Part shown: in pieces, positions 1 through 12,999 of the stretch
Layout: every line of letters starts with the position of its first letter
Numbering within the stretch: the stretch's first letter is position 1
From: Acanthochromis polyacanthus
Taxonomy: Eukaryota; Chordata; Actinopteri; Pomacentridae
Assembly (NCBI RefSeq): GCF_021347895.1
Contig: NC_067117.1
Span: 32,184,067 to 32,248,066 of the forward strand
Direction: 5' to 3'
Length of the DNA: 64,000 nt
Notes under the pieces: generated by a model
Seen by the model: the letters and a program-made list of their open reading frames with translations, nothing else
The model's database searches: none
Told to the model about the DNA's origin: nothing
Program-made: the position numbers and the translations under genes

Positions 1-478
1 ATTTCAAAATGTGCGACGTCTTCTTTCAGTGAAGGTTCTTCCCACAAGGAGAGACAACAGATCGTAAAATCAAGATTTATACCTGTCAAATTACTTGGCT
101 GTTACACATGTAGGTCTACTGCAGGTACAAAACTGTCTGTCATTGTGTGTGTTTCTGCCAAACACAGCTGATCACAAGTCTGAACATATTTAGCTCTGAA
201 AGAAGCCAGTCTATTTTTTAAAACCTTGCACAGCCAGTCTGCATTCCATTGCTGAGAACAGTTTGTCTCCTTAATCTGACCTATATACTTACTGGTGCAC
301 TTAAAAAAACAGAACACCCTGAAAAACTTTCAAGCACTTTACTTCTTACATTACGGAGGAAAATTCTTAAACTATTTCACATTATTCTAATTGTTTCAGG
401 TGCACTAGTAAAGCTACTTGTTCTGCCTACCTGCATCTTACTCCCTGTACTTGTTCTATTACTTAGCATCATCATATA
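1..478. other. AT-rich non-coding stretch, nothing recognised
   Basis: I see no convincing coding sequence, repeat or RNA gene. The remaining exons of the minus-strand gene at 4607-8789 should lie in this direction or beyond the window edge. I looked for a continuing exon here and found none that I could match. Confidence 0.4.
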
Positions 479-740
479 GTACTGTTCAAAAGCTTCAGGT
501 CACTTCTTTCAGAAAGAACAGCAGTTTTTTTTTAAATGAAGATAACAATAAATTAATCAGAAATCCAGTCTAAACATTATTAATGTGGTAAATGACTATT
601 CTAGCTGGAAACAGCTGATTTTTAATGGAATATCTCCATAGGGGTACAGAGGAACATTTCCAGCAACCATCACTCCTGTGTTCTAATGCTACATTGTGTT
701 AGCTAATGGTGTTGAAAGGCTCACTGATGATTAGAAAACC
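479..740. mobile_element. Tc1/mariner-type MITE, family M1, partial copy
   Basis: This is one of several copies of a short non-coding element in the window. Others are at 4814-5176, 34091-34241, 34955-35319 and 48081-48439. Shared landmarks are a terminal block like GTTCAAAAGTTTGGGGTCAC, the core AATCCAGTCTAGACATTGTT, and CATCACTCCTGTGTTCTAAT. Here the left end is degenerate (CTGTTCAAAAGCTTCAGGTC) and the right third has diverged beyond recognition. Intact copies end in a CACTAC/GTAGTG inverted terminus flanked by TA, as expected for Tc1/mariner. No protein is encoded. Confidence 0.75.
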
Positions 741-952
741 CGTGTCCGTTTACACTCTTATTCCGAACAGAATAAACATGGATCAGTCACTTTGATTTTT
801 AACAGCAAATGAAAAGTATTCTATTAAACTGTTAAATATAAGTTAAAAACAGTGGCAAAAAAAGGTCAACTGGCTCCTTTTAAAGTTTTTCAAATTATGA
901 CGTATATAATAATGTGATGTGTAATCATGTGAAACTAAGACAAAGACAGAAA

Positions 953-2277
953 TTACGGAGCCCCCTAGGGGACATCCTTCCTGTTTGTGTTATATCCTTC
1001 CTGTTGTACTTTTTCTCCTCCGCGTTTGTATTTTATTCCTTCGCGTTGTACTTTCTCTCCTCCGCGTTTGTGTTTTATCCCTCCACGTTTATTTTTAGGG
1101 AACACTTTTGTCATTTTTGCTGTTGACAAGTTGTTTTTCAAAGACGGAGTTCGCGTTCAAAGTCGAACTCCGCGTTCAAAGTCGAACTCCGCGTTTAAAA
1201 ACAAACTCCGCGTTCAAAGTCGAACTCCGTCTTGGGCCCGAGCAGTGTCACTCAGTCAGTCTGTTGAGCGTGCAGCAGGGGAGTCAGAGGACGGATTCCT
1301 ACGGTACTACTTCCTGTCCAAACTTAGTTTGGAGGTTTGCTTTGCCTGGCACACCGGCTGATCATCACCTTGGGACATTACATGCCAAACGGTAAATAAT
1401 TATTTTAATGAATACCACAGTGCTTCGTCTATTGTTCTGAACTCTGCTTATCTCAAGTCACATTAGCCCTTTCTGTATTTATCGCAGTTGGACTGCTTCG
1501 GTTTGCACGCCAGCATGAAGCTAAAAGGAGCGCTCGTTTTTGTTCAGTGGGACCGTGCGCGTGACGGTGCGCTTTTTATACATTCAGAGAAACAGTCGCG
1601 GTTTGGTCAGTAGAAACGTTGACAAAAACGAGCGCTCCTTTTACCTTCATGCCAGTGTGCAAACCGAAGCAGTCCAACTGCGATAAATACAGAAAGGGCT
1701 AATGTGACTTCAGATCAGCAGAGTTCAGAACAATAGACGAAGCACAGTGGTATTCATTAAAATAATTATTTACCGTTTGGCGTGTAATGTCCCAAGGTGA
1801 TGATCAGCCGGTGTGCCAGGCAAAGCAAACCTCCAAACTAAGTTTGGACAGGAAGTAGTACCGTAGGAATCCGTCCTCTGACTCCCCTGCTGCACGCTCA
1901 ACAGACTGACTGAGTGACACTGCTCGGGCCCAAGACGGAGTTCGACTTTGAACGCGGAGTTTGTTTTTAAACGCGGAGTTCGTTTTTAAACGCGGAGTTC
2001 GACTTTGAACGCGGAGTTCGACTTTGAACGCGAACTCCGTCTTTGAAAAACAACTTGTCAACAGCAAAAATGACAAAAGTGTTCCTTAAAAAATAAAGGC
2101 GGAGGGCAAAAATGACAAAGTGTTCCTTAAAAAATAAACGCGGAGGGATAAAACACAAACGTGGAGGAGAGAAAGTACAACGCAAAGGAAAAAAAAAACA
2201 CAAACGCGGAGGAGAAAAAGTACAACAGGAAGGGATATAACACAAACAGGAAGGATGTCCCCTAGGGGGCTCCGTAA
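953..2277. mobile_element. 1.3 kb foldback (giant hairpin) element
   Basis: The left arm (about 953-1557) reappears reverse-complemented as the right arm (about 1617-2277), around a spacer of roughly 60 bp. The left end reads TTACGGAGCCCCCTAGGGGA and the right end is its complement. Both ends are flanked by GAAA (949-952 and 2278-2281), a possible 4 bp target duplication. Inside each arm lie short direct repeats of the type GCGTTCAAAGTCGAACTCC. The arms are close but not identical: the right arm has an extra near-duplicate block around 2090-2150. Open frames inside the arms are by-products of the repeats. I cannot name the superfamily; a non-autonomous DNA transposon is the simplest reading. 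Confidence 0.8.
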
Positions 2278-2281
2278 GAAA

Positions 2282-3183
2282 TAGCCTTTTTTTGTTTGTT
2301 TTTTAACAGAAAGAGAGAATGTTTAAAAGCAAAGTATTAAATATTGAGGCCCGTGTGATCACAAATCCCTCTTTTGCTCTTTCTCCATTGGTTTTAGTTT
2401 CATTGTTGACTGCTTGTATTGTTATTAACCTCTGAGATGCCTCTCTTTTTAAGTTGTATTTTTTTTGACACACACCCTCAAAGTCATCCCAAAAACACAC
2501 TTTCAACACCAGCAGCCGTCAGTTAGAAATGATTCAAACGTGACGGAAATTAGAAGGAAAAACATCACGTCACATTATATTTGGCAGTACTGTTACAGAG
2601 CAGGACATCTGACACCGGTATGCTAGCACATGAATAAAACATGAAATTGTCTGGGTGATGCCAAACTTTGGAAAGGTCTTGTATATCGGTTGTAATGCTT
2701 TGGTTTTTTTTTTCCACGTTCGAGGTAAACAATCTTACTTTCTGGGTGTGCCTGATGTCAGTTTGTCTTGTCCCCATTAGTGCTGTACAATTATTTGTTA
2801 TTTACCATCCTTAAGAGTAACTGGGTGGTTTGATTTGCCTCAGGAGAGTTCATCCACGTACTACTTGCAATAATCTCTTCCTTGTTTATGTCACTCTGAC
2901 ACACTTAGGTTAGGTAGGGCTAAACAAGTCATCGCTTTCAAAATGGAAAGCCCAATTTGCAAAAAAATGCAAATGATAACAGCTGCAATTTAAGGTTTAG
3001 CTTTTAAATCGTGCCATTAATGCTGTAATTGAATTATCGAATTACGTAATTTGAGCAGGTTAAAACTCGATGCCAGTGACTGCCCAGTTGCTCAGCGATC
3101 ATTAGTTGACCTAAGCCCTGTCTAATTATTTAACAGCCACACCTCACACATTGTCATGCTTCCCTGTGTGACACTTCTGAGGT
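2282..3183. other. Non-coding stretch with one small M1 MITE relic
   Basis: A short piece at about 2622-2678 matches the right end of family M1 (ATGAAATTGTCTGGGTGA followed by a degenerate CCAAACTTT). The rest is AT-rich sequence with no recognised gene or repeat. Confidence 0.5.
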
Positions 3184-3860
3184 TATCTAATACAATACAA
3201 TAACTTTATTAAGCCCCACTGGAAAATTCAATTGTCTGGGGTCTCGTCTGTTTACTTTTGAATTAAATAGTCTAATTGCTGATGGTGAGAAAGATTTCCT
3301 AAATCTTTCAGTCCTGCAGTGCAGGGATAGGAGCCGTCCACTGATGTTTCATTGTTCTCTGAGGCAGATGTGAAGTGGATGATCCATGTTTATCAGAATG
3401 GCCTCCATCTTGGTCAGTGCCCATCTCTCCACCTCATCCTCCAATGTGTTCATTGTGATTCCAACCACAAAGCCAGCTTTTTTAATCAGTTTGTTCAGAC
3501 GCCTTGCATCCTTCTGTTTTATGCTGCCTCCCCAGCAGACTGCAGCATAAAACAGGACACTTGCTACCACAGACTGATAAAACATCTGCAGCATCTTACT
3601 GCACATGTCTAATGATCGAAGTCTTCTGAGGCAATAAAGTTGGCTCTGGCCCTTTTTGTAGATGAAGTCTACGTTTGTAGACCAGTCCAACTTATTACTG
3701 AGATGGACACCTAAATATTTATATGATGTCACCATCTCGATGTCCACGCCACAAGTGTTCACTGGCTGAAGAGGGGGTTTGGATCTGTGGAAATCTATGA
3801 TCATTTCCTTTGTCTTTGAGGCGTCGAGTAACAAGCAGTTTTTGTGACTCCGGTCACTGA
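3184..3860 (-). mobile_element. 5'-truncated CR1/L2-type LINE, reverse transcriptase C-terminal remnant
   Basis: The minus strand carries an open stretch (3349-3834) with hallmarks of the region just after the catalytic core of teleost non-LTR reverse transcriptases. These include KTKEMIIDF, SYKYLGVHLSNKLDWS, LRRLRSLDM, VLFYAAVCWGGS and LNKLIKKAGFVVG, and it ends near HPLH. The polymerase active site itself is missing (5' truncation, as usual for LINEs). The 3' end lies at low coordinates, where the complement of 3184-3215 gives AATAAAG followed by a TATTG-type tail typical of CR1/L2 elements. A dead copy; the clade within CR1/L2/Rex is not certain. Confidence 0.8.
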
Positions 3861-4094
3861 AGGCATTTTTCAGATCTCTGTATTCAGCTTCATGTCCATT
3901 TCTGATACATCTGTGACTTTAAAAAATGATGTCACAAATCACAATTGTTATTTTCCACAAATAGTTCACTGCAACTCACCAAATTGCTGAGGGTCAACGT
4001 GCAGCATTAAAGTTTGTGTCTGTGAGGCTACTACGCTACAATGACAATAACATGCATGTATGGAATATGTACAGCGCCGTGAGAAACAATCCAC

Positions 4095-4383
4095 TTTTTC
4101 TTTTAAAAATCCTTCTGATGGCAGCTTGGATAAAAACGTGGGTGTGTGTAAATTGTGCAACAGACATTTTTCTGATCACCGCAGCACTTCGACAGCATCA
4201 CTTCAATGTAAAACATGTTGCTGCTAGCACCAGAGCTAATGTTAGCTACTATTCAGTCGTCAACCAAAATTTATTTGAAGTGAAAAACTTTGCTCATTGT
4301 GTCAAATATTGCTGTTTAAAAAAATGCAATTCATTTATTACAAAGCATCTAATTAATTAGACTTTTTTTAATTGCACCACTAG
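4095..4383 (+). mobile_element. hAT-type element relic with degenerate BED zinc finger (copy 1 of 3)
   Basis: The translation includes AAWIKTWVCVNCATDIF followed by RQHHFNVKHVAAST, which fits a degraded BED-type zinc finger (Cx2C then HxxxxH) of hAT transposases. The same segment occurs at 36445-37144 and 44346-45482. The right end (TAATTGCACCACTAG) matches the right ends of those copies. It lies in the intron beyond exon 6 of the ccndbp1-like gene. No DDE catalytic region remains. Confidence 0.55.
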
Positions 4384-4606
4384 TTTTTATTAAAAAGTGG
4401 ACAAAAGGCCTGCTGGTTTTAAGAAAAGAAAGTCGAAAGGAACAAGTATTTGGCACAAACAAATGAAAAGTGTGGACTGACTTGCGAGTACAACATCACC
4501 ACCTGCAGGATCAATGCAAACACTACTGTTTCCAAAGCTAATGCATGATTCTCAAGCTCTGAATTTCAGTTAAAGCGTTGCTTTCCATCTTGACAAGTCT
4601 ACTAAC

Positions 4607-7600
4607 CTTGCGGCAGCTGAGCGAACTGATCACAGGCCGACCACACTCCTCCTGTTGACGTCAGCTGATCCTGGCTCAGACTGGAAGGAGAGAATACGGT
4701 TGAGGAAGAAGTGGATTGAAACAAGGACAGAAGAGAGAAGGAAGAAGGAAAAGAACAAATGAAACGCACCCTACAGAACTACAATACTCTACCTGCCGAA
4801 CCAAAAGTAAGTACACTACCCTTAAAAACTCACATTTTTATTCATGTGCTAACATAACTGCACAAGGGTTTTCTAATCATCAATGAGCTTTCAACACTAT
4901 TAGCTAACACAATGTAGCATTAGAACACAGGAGTGATGGTTTCTGGAAATGTTCCTCGATGTAGGAACATTGTAAATATTCCCTAGATATTCCCGTCCCT
5001 ATGGAAATATTCCATTAAAAATCATCCGTTTCCAGCTAGAATAGTCATTTACCACATTAACAATGTCGAGACTGGATTTCTGATTCATTTAATGTTACCT
5101 TCATTGGGGGAAAAAATGCTCTTCTTTCAAAAAATAAGGGCATTTCTAAGTGACCCCAAACTTTTGAACAGTAGTGTAAAGTCATAAAAACATGGTTTAA
5201 TGTTTACTGTAGGGCATGAAGTACAAATCTCAGAGCAAAGTCATTTACATTAAGGAAAGTATGAAAACTATGTACCTATTTTAATTCATGGACTAAGAAT
5301 CCACCAAGTTACTGATTAACTGATGCATCTTATAAAACATACTAATCATTTACATACAGTAAAGGTAAATACTTCTGCAAATACTCAGCATGCCAACTAA
5401 TTTAGACAAATTTAATCTTTGTGTCTTTATTATATTGCGTTCTGCAGCGGCTGTGAAAGAGACCTCCTGTAAAACTCAGTGTTTGTGTGATTGTTTTACT
5501 CACCTTTGCAGCGGTGAGCTCAGTATGACCTCCAGCAGCTGAATGACTCCATCCAGAACCTCGACTGTGGCGTCTCTGACCTGCCGACGCAGACTCACCC
5601 CTGAGACACGGAGGATAAACGACAAAAACACCGTGATAAAATGAAGTAACAATGATGACACATTTGTTTTAAACCTATTTATTATCACCGGTTAGCTCCT
5701 GAAAGCATCGATGGAGAGTTTTTAACATCAAGTAATTGTTACTGTATTTACATTATATTTATCAATGCTTAATTATTAAACCAAATCACACATTATTGAG
5801 TATAATCAGATTGAATGAACCCAATATATGGAGGTAGAAAAGTCATGTTCTCCTAAACCAGGCACAGCCAACAAGCTAATTCCAGGACTGTGCTGGTGGT
5901 TACAGGGTGTTACCTTGGCTCTTAGGTAGCCAGTAATACACTGTAGATAGAGTCAGGACACTCTTTAGGATGGACTCTGACAACTTCTCTCCATCCTGCA
6001 GTGGAGCGAAGTGAAAAGACAGAAAACACAAACAGAAACATTACAGGAATTTCTTGTATTATAGAGTATGCTGTGTTTTGTGGGTATCTGCAGCACCAGA
6101 CAAAATATGAGTGAACTGATAAGGAAGCTTGTGTCTCCTCCCTCCTCTTGGTAGCTGATGCTTTCCATCTGGAAGAACATTTTTGATTTCCTCCACAATT
6201 TACTTGTCAAAAAGCAAAACACATTCAGAAAGACTTCTATTCAGTTCCAGGGTATAAAAGGTCATTCCTGCTAGCTGCTGTGATTTAAGTGAGTCTATCC
6301 ATAGAGCTACAGAGAGAGAGATACATATTTATATGCAGCTCTGAATGGACAAGCGAAAACATACACAAGATAAACTAAAACAAATATACAATTTGGCAAG
6401 ATGGCAACATCTAAACCCACAAAAGGAGGAGGACTTCACATTAAGTTTAAAGATAAATTAAATTTAAGAGAAGCAAGGGGTTATGAAGCGTAAAAGTACA
6501 CAATCCAGACACAAATATCATTACATCTCCACTTGCAATTCAAATAAAAACATCTCCTACAACCTGTCAATATGTAAAATCAAGTTTAATTAGAGGAGGC
6601 AGTAACAGGAGCCCATAAATTCATGAAGGAACCTAACTTCAAATGGAGTTTTGCTGTTATTTTTTCCATTAAATACATTTTCTTTAATCTCTCTCTCCAT
6701 TGTTGGAGGGTAGAGGTTGGTGAGCTGAACCAAGACAGTTATTTTCTTTGCCACCAGTAGTAGGATGAGTAATAGATATGCTTTTTTAATCCATCATCGC
6801 TTCCTCTGGAATAGAACCGATTTTATAGAACGACAGCTCAAGTGGCAAATCAACACTCAAAATGGATCTTATTTCCTCCTGAATCCCCTCCCAAAATAGT
6901 TTCAGTTTTGGACAGTCCCATAATATGCGAGTGTGGTTTGCCACAGTTTCTTCGGCGTAAATTGTTGTTTATTTTCTATTTATCTTAAGTGACAACACTT
7001 CTCCAGAGCTTACTTTCATCAGTTTTCTTTCATGAGCGCAGAAAGGGGGCAATAATCTGACCTGTTGTGACGGCAGAGGGGGTTTGGAAAAGGCCAGGCT
7101 CAGCTTAGTGGCTTCCTGGGATACTGCCTTCACTGCCTGGTCTGAGGAAAACAGAGACATTTCGGTACATTATAGTTTAAGCTTCATTAAATGGTTGTGG
7201 TTGTGTTTCTACAAGGAATAAATTTCATCTTTAAAAAAAAAACAAAAAAACATCGACATGCTAAAAGTATCTCCAAACTAAACAGTGAAGCCACGTGGAC
7301 TGTTCCTGTGGTAGCTTTACAACAGTCAATAATCCAACATGACTGCTGGTAAAGCCTCTCAAGAACAGCAGCATATGATATAATGAGTTATTAGATAAAA
7401 AGACATATTGCAGACACAGAAAGTATCACATTCTTTGATATTAAAGACATTAACGTGTGTTTTTTTGCTATGATTTTTTCACAGAACATCCAGAGTAATA
7501 AGATGGGAACGCTATACTGCTATTCATGGCATCTCAGCTCAGGAGTCTAGAAACTAAAAATGTGTTCAGAGGAGGATGATGGCGATACTCAACTCAGAGT

Positions 7601-8789
7601 GCCCCAGAAGTTGTAGAGGTTAAACGCTCCATCTGACTCGTTGGATTCTCCATCTGTGAGGGAAAAATTAAGATGTAGTTAGAAACATATTCCCACTTCC
7701 AGGTGAAAGCCAAAACATAATAGTGAACATGATTTTCCTGCATTTCTTACAGCGACATCTCTTTTCTTACGACCAACAACAAAGAGCAAAAACAGTTCAA
7801 CTTTTGATAATTGGTTTCTAATTATCAAGCCAGTTTCTAAAATGTGAGGATTTGCTGCTTGTCTTTGTTTTAAATGTCTGTAATGAAAGCTTTTGGTGTG
7901 ATGAAACCAAGCGCTATCATCAAAACAATTACAACATTTTTTAAATTACACCAAAAAAAAACTGATAGCTGTTTCAGGTAGCGTTACAGTGGTTGTAAAG
8001 GTTTGACATATTTTAGTATTTTGACAGTAGGTATTGTGGTAATGTTATGCTACTCCTGCTGTATGTTTGTCTGGTGTCATGTTATCAATATTTGTGCTCT
8101 TTCTTGCTCCCAGTTTGCAGCTGTGCCCTCTTATATTTCAGGGTGTATTGTGCACTGATGAATAAAGCTTCTTCAATCTACCATGGGTCTGCTTCACTGA
8201 AATATTCGGGCATTGATATTTAATACACTTATAGGTTGTGTAGTGTTCTGGATTAAAAAATTAACCTGGTCACGAAATATACTGTACGTACTGCATTATA
8301 CAGGCATGTTCCTAATGTTATACAACTCCCATTTAGAAGAATTAAAGATAGCTAGAATATAATACAACTGAAGAGCACAGAAAACACTTCAGCTTCCACA
8401 AAAAATTAACAATAAAACCTTAAAGAAAGCTGCTCAACTGGGGCGGAGCTAATCAAGTAATCAAGGACGCAGTTAGGTATAAGTTAACTATTAAACTATC
8501 AAGTGATGTTAAATAAATAAGCAACAGAGTAAACAGCGAGTAAATAAACAGGACTATAACAGTGTTTTGTTGACCATGTTAGCGGATAATACTATATTAG
8601 CAAACAGTTAATGCTAATGTTAGCTCGGTTAGCTAGCTTGACACATGTTAGCATCTATACTAGTGGTTAACGGTGGAGATAAAAAAAAAAGTCGTAGTTA
8701 CCTCTGGCTCGGTCTCTGATACACTGGATGGAGTTCAATAGGTTTCGCAAAGGAACAGTCACGTTTCCACCAGAATTATCAGCACTCAT
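4607..8789 (-). CDS. ccndbp1: ccndbp1-like gene (cyclin D1 binding protein 1/GCIP), exons 1-6, partial
   Basis: Six minus-strand exons join with consistent GT-AG sites and phases: 8702-8789 (start codon, MSADNSGGNV), 7594-7653, 7062-7141, 5914-5995, 5504-5600 and 4607-4680. The product matches what I know of CCNDBP1/GCIP, a helical helix-loop-helix-like protein that binds cyclin D1 and restrains its signalling. Exon 3 has QAVKAVSQEATKLSLAFSK then PPLPSQQ, exon 4 ends in VYYWLPKSQ, exon 5 has LRRQVRDATVEVLDGVIQLL, and exon 6 has GGVWSACDQFAQLPQ. All fall in the order seen in the human protein. About half the usual length (roughly 340 residues) is covered. The C-terminal exons, including the acidic region, were not found between 1 and 4600 and probably lie outside the window. 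Introns carry an M1 MITE, an L1 piece and a hAT relic. No frameshift or stop was seen in the exons. Confidence 0.85.
4814..5176. mobile_element. Tc1/mariner-type MITE, family M1, near-complete copy
   Basis: The copy runs in the opposite orientation to the one at 479. It starts CACTACCC after TA and ends CAAACTTTTGAACAGTAGTG before TA. The core CATTAGAACACAGGAGTGAT and the block around GAAATATTCCATTAAAAATC are preserved. It lies in the ccndbp1 intron between exons 5 and 6. Confidence 0.8.
6540..6962 (-). mobile_element. L1-type LINE ORF2 3' fragment
   Basis: The minus strand translates, with breaks, to the end of an L1 ORF2: NHTRIFWDCPKLKLFWEG, then IQEEIRSILSVDLPLELSFY, then pieces corresponding to the usual LLLAAKK and LYPPTMERW segments. 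The His/Cys-containing start of this block (NHTRIFWDC) is a standard landmark of the L1 C-terminal region. It lies in the ccndbp1 intron between exons 3 and 4 and is 5' truncated. Confidence 0.7.
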
Positions 8790-8992
8790 GTCACCAAATT
8801 TGCAGATAGGTTTTCACTACGCAGCGTGTTGTGGAACCACAGAGGGACGGGAAGTTGACCCGCGGACGATAATAAATGAGGCACTGGTGCACTCAGCAGG
8901 GAACCCGTTGAAACTGGTGGTGACATCTTGTGGTGAAACTTTAGTAAATCAAGTTTAGGGCAACTAAATCAGTAGTTTAATGGTACATAATA
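8790..8992 (-). promoter_or_regulatory. 5' flank of ccndbp1, presumed promoter and 5' UTR
   Basis: This interval lies between the ccndbp1 start codon and the transposon beginning at 8993. It is more CpG-containing than its surroundings (for example CCCGCGGACG near 8860) and shows no clear TATA box. If transcription starts here, the promoter is squeezed between the gene and a mobile element about 200 bp upstream. No start site can be fixed from sequence alone. Confidence 0.3.
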
Positions 8993-9669
8993 TACTGACA
9001 GTCAATAGAAACTTTGAGGTAGAAATGTACGCAGAATTCTACTTGTAAGGGGGGTTGTAATTATTCATTGTGGATTTACTGATGATCTAGTGCCCTGGTA
9101 GTTGAGATAATGATGAGTTGTCATTTTGTCATGATTCATTGCACATGGGTTGGTCACTTTGCAACAGTGAACCAAATACACACCAAGCAATACTCAGTGA
9201 GTATCTGCACAATTTGAGAATGGGTTTTGAAGGCCTATATAAAGGCCCAAAAAAGGCCACCATTGTTAGTCCAGTGCACAGCATCATGCCGCGTCTATCA
9301 CATGAACAACGTCTCCGGGCACTGGGTATGGTGGAGGCCGGTTTGAGCTACACTGATGTAGCCAGGCGTATGGACTGTTCCCAACCCACAATCAGAAGCC
9401 TGGTCCAAAGCATGCGCCGACGGATTGCTGCCTGCATCGAAGCAAATGGAGGCCATACTCGGTATTGACTGTTGTGACTTTGTGTTTGGCAGGTGCCGTT
9501 TTCTTTTGTGAAATCCTTTATTTTGAAATCATTCTTGAAACTTTAGATTTTTGTTTCTGTATGCCAATATGCTAAACAAATGATTCATATGAAGAAAATC
9601 CAGTTTTGGGCTTCAAAATAAAAATTATGTTGAAAAATATGGTCTCAAAGTTTCTATTGACTGTCAGTG
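8993..9669 (+). mobile_element. Internally deleted Tc1/mariner-like element, family M2, copy 1
   Basis: Terminal inverted repeats read (C/T)ACTGACAGTCAATAGAAAC and the complement of that, flanked by TA on both sides. The element is 677 bp. It keeps the N-terminal helix-turn-helix part and the last few codons of a transposase but lacks the DDE catalytic core. A second copy with the same internal structure lies inverted at 21776-22436. Both must descend from one deletion derivative mobilised in trans. Confidence 0.85.
9286..9468 (+). CDS. HTH-only transposase remnant, 60 aa (M2 copy 1)
   Basis: This is an open frame from a natural MPRLSHEQ start; in-frame codons extend further upstream to 9118. 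Residues 1-43 look like the first helix-turn-helix (paired-like) subdomain of a Tc1/mariner-type transposase: RLRALGMVEAGLSYTDVARR, then CSQPTIRSLVQSM. This runs straight into a short C-terminal tail, IAACIEANGGHTRY, that resembles a transposase end. The DDE domain is missing, so the product cannot cut DNA. If expressed it could bind transposon ends. The same fusion is intact in copy 2, with only about six residue changes. Expression is unknown. Confidence 0.6.
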   Translation: MPRLSHEQRLRALGMVEAGLSYTDVARRMDCSQPTIRSLVQSMRRRIAACIEANGGHTRY

Positions 9670-9984
9670 TATATTATTTATTATTTTACTGGTTTATTTT
9701 ATCTGAAGACAGCGAAAAGAAGAGAGAAAAACACACAAGCACAGCATGACTATTCATGAACATTTTTTTAACAAAATTAAAACAACACAGACTAATTCGT
9801 AATAATTTGGCTTTTTTGGACGAGATTTTTTGTCAGTGAGTTGTCTGCACTGCATGTTAATGTCTTTTAGGTGTTGCACAAGCAAATTTTGTTGCACTAT
9901 TTGGCACAATGACAATAAAGCTGAGTTAAGACCAGGATGCAGAGCTGTAGTCTTACACATCTCTCTGCAGTTTCCTCACAGCTG
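9670..9984. other. Non-coding, possible LINE 3' tail
   Basis: The stretch near 9896-9925 (TTGGCACAATGACAATAAAG) resembles the 3' tail of fish LINEs. Nothing else is recognised. Confidence 0.3.
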
Positions 9985-10482
9985 TCACCCTCCAGTAATT
10001 CAGTTAGCTTTATTGAGACTGTGTCTGTCCCCCAACCACCAAAATTCAATAAATTAAACAAATCAAAAATATACAAAAGAAATAGGAACCATAAAAATTT
10101 AATAAAAATTAATACCTCTATTTCAACAGAGCAAAGAAACAGGACAATTAAATGTGGTCTGTTAAATATTAGATCTCTCTCGTCTAAATCTCTGCTAGTA
10201 AATGAGTTGATAACTGATCACCAGATTGATTTGTTCTGTTTGACTGAAACCTGGTTGCAGCAGGAAGAATTTGTTAGCCTAAACGAATCAACTCCCCCTA
10301 GTCATTTTAACTGTCATATTCCTCGAATCACAGGCCGAGGAGGAGGAGTAGCAGCAATCTACCATTCTAGTTTAAAATTGAACCAGAGGCCTAAACCTGA
10401 TTACAGCTCATTTGAAAATCTCACTCTTAGTCTCTCTCATCCAAATTTGAAAGCTCAGAAACCAGTTTTATTTGTTGTTATA
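9985..10482 (+). mobile_element. L2-type LINE fragment, apurinic-endonuclease domain N-terminus
   Basis: The frame 9937-10548 encodes a basic leader ([18 protein letters not shown]) and then an APE-type endonuclease start: [30 protein letters not shown] (catalytic Glu region) and [14 protein letters not shown]. It stops being LINE-like exactly where the Tc1 element begins at 10485, and it does not resume after that element. The LINE end was therefore either already lost or deleted later. Confidence 0.8.
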
Positions 10483-10484
10483 TA

Positions 10485-12119
<1,635 letters not shown>

Positions 12120-12999
12120 TAGTGCGCCATTCGGCCTACGACTGTATTTGCAGAACTATGTTCATATATCAAACTTCCATCTTCAAATGATATAATAGAG
12201 CGGTGAGTGGCACTGATTGATTACTAATTTGGAAAAGGCATGTGACAATCAGTCCAATCGCTGATCAAGCGGATAAATTGCGGGTGACAGCCGTGCGTAA
12301 TGTGGCACAATGAATGCGCTGGCATTGCTGGAAGATCACGTTAAGAATGGAGAGAGATTTTAGGGATAACGAGGATTTCCTGGCTAACAAGCCGATTCAG
12401 ATTCCCTAGAGCAGTACTCTTGGATCTATGTGCTGAACTGGGCCGTCTTAGACCGACCCACCCGCCGAAACCACACCATCCCGGTACAGACACAGGAGCT
12501 GACAACTCTGGGGTTTCTGGCGACACCGGCTCCTTCCAGCGTTAAGTGGCCGACAGGTGTGTGTTTTATATGAAGAATATATGAGGTTACATTTGTTGTC
12601 TAAATCCTATCTGGGTCTGATATACAGTTAAATGATGTCCTTTAGGTCTGGGATATCACAACCATCCCTCAGCGCAATAATGCCAGCTGTTTTGGATGAC
12701 ACTATAAACATGGCCAGTCAATACATCAGGGGCCTGTTTCACGAAGCAGGTTCAAGAAACTCTGAATTTCTTCCGCAACTCTGAGTTGATCTACTCTGAG
12801 ATAGAAAACTCTGAGTTTTCGGTTTCACAATGGCTGATATGAGTTGGGTTAATTAACTCGGAGTAGGTTGACCCGGAGTCAAGCGAGTGCACCGCAACTC
12901 TGAAAAGACAGCGTCAATGGAACCCCGATTCGATGAGTCACCATAGAAACGGGGAAGCAAAAGGCTACGTTTTTGAACGGGAAGTTTTTAACGCGCTCA

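Noticed and set aside
987..2245. Mirror-image frames in the foldback arms
   Set aside because: The same peptides appear from both arms because the DNA is inverted, and they contain only repeats of the short direct-repeat unit.
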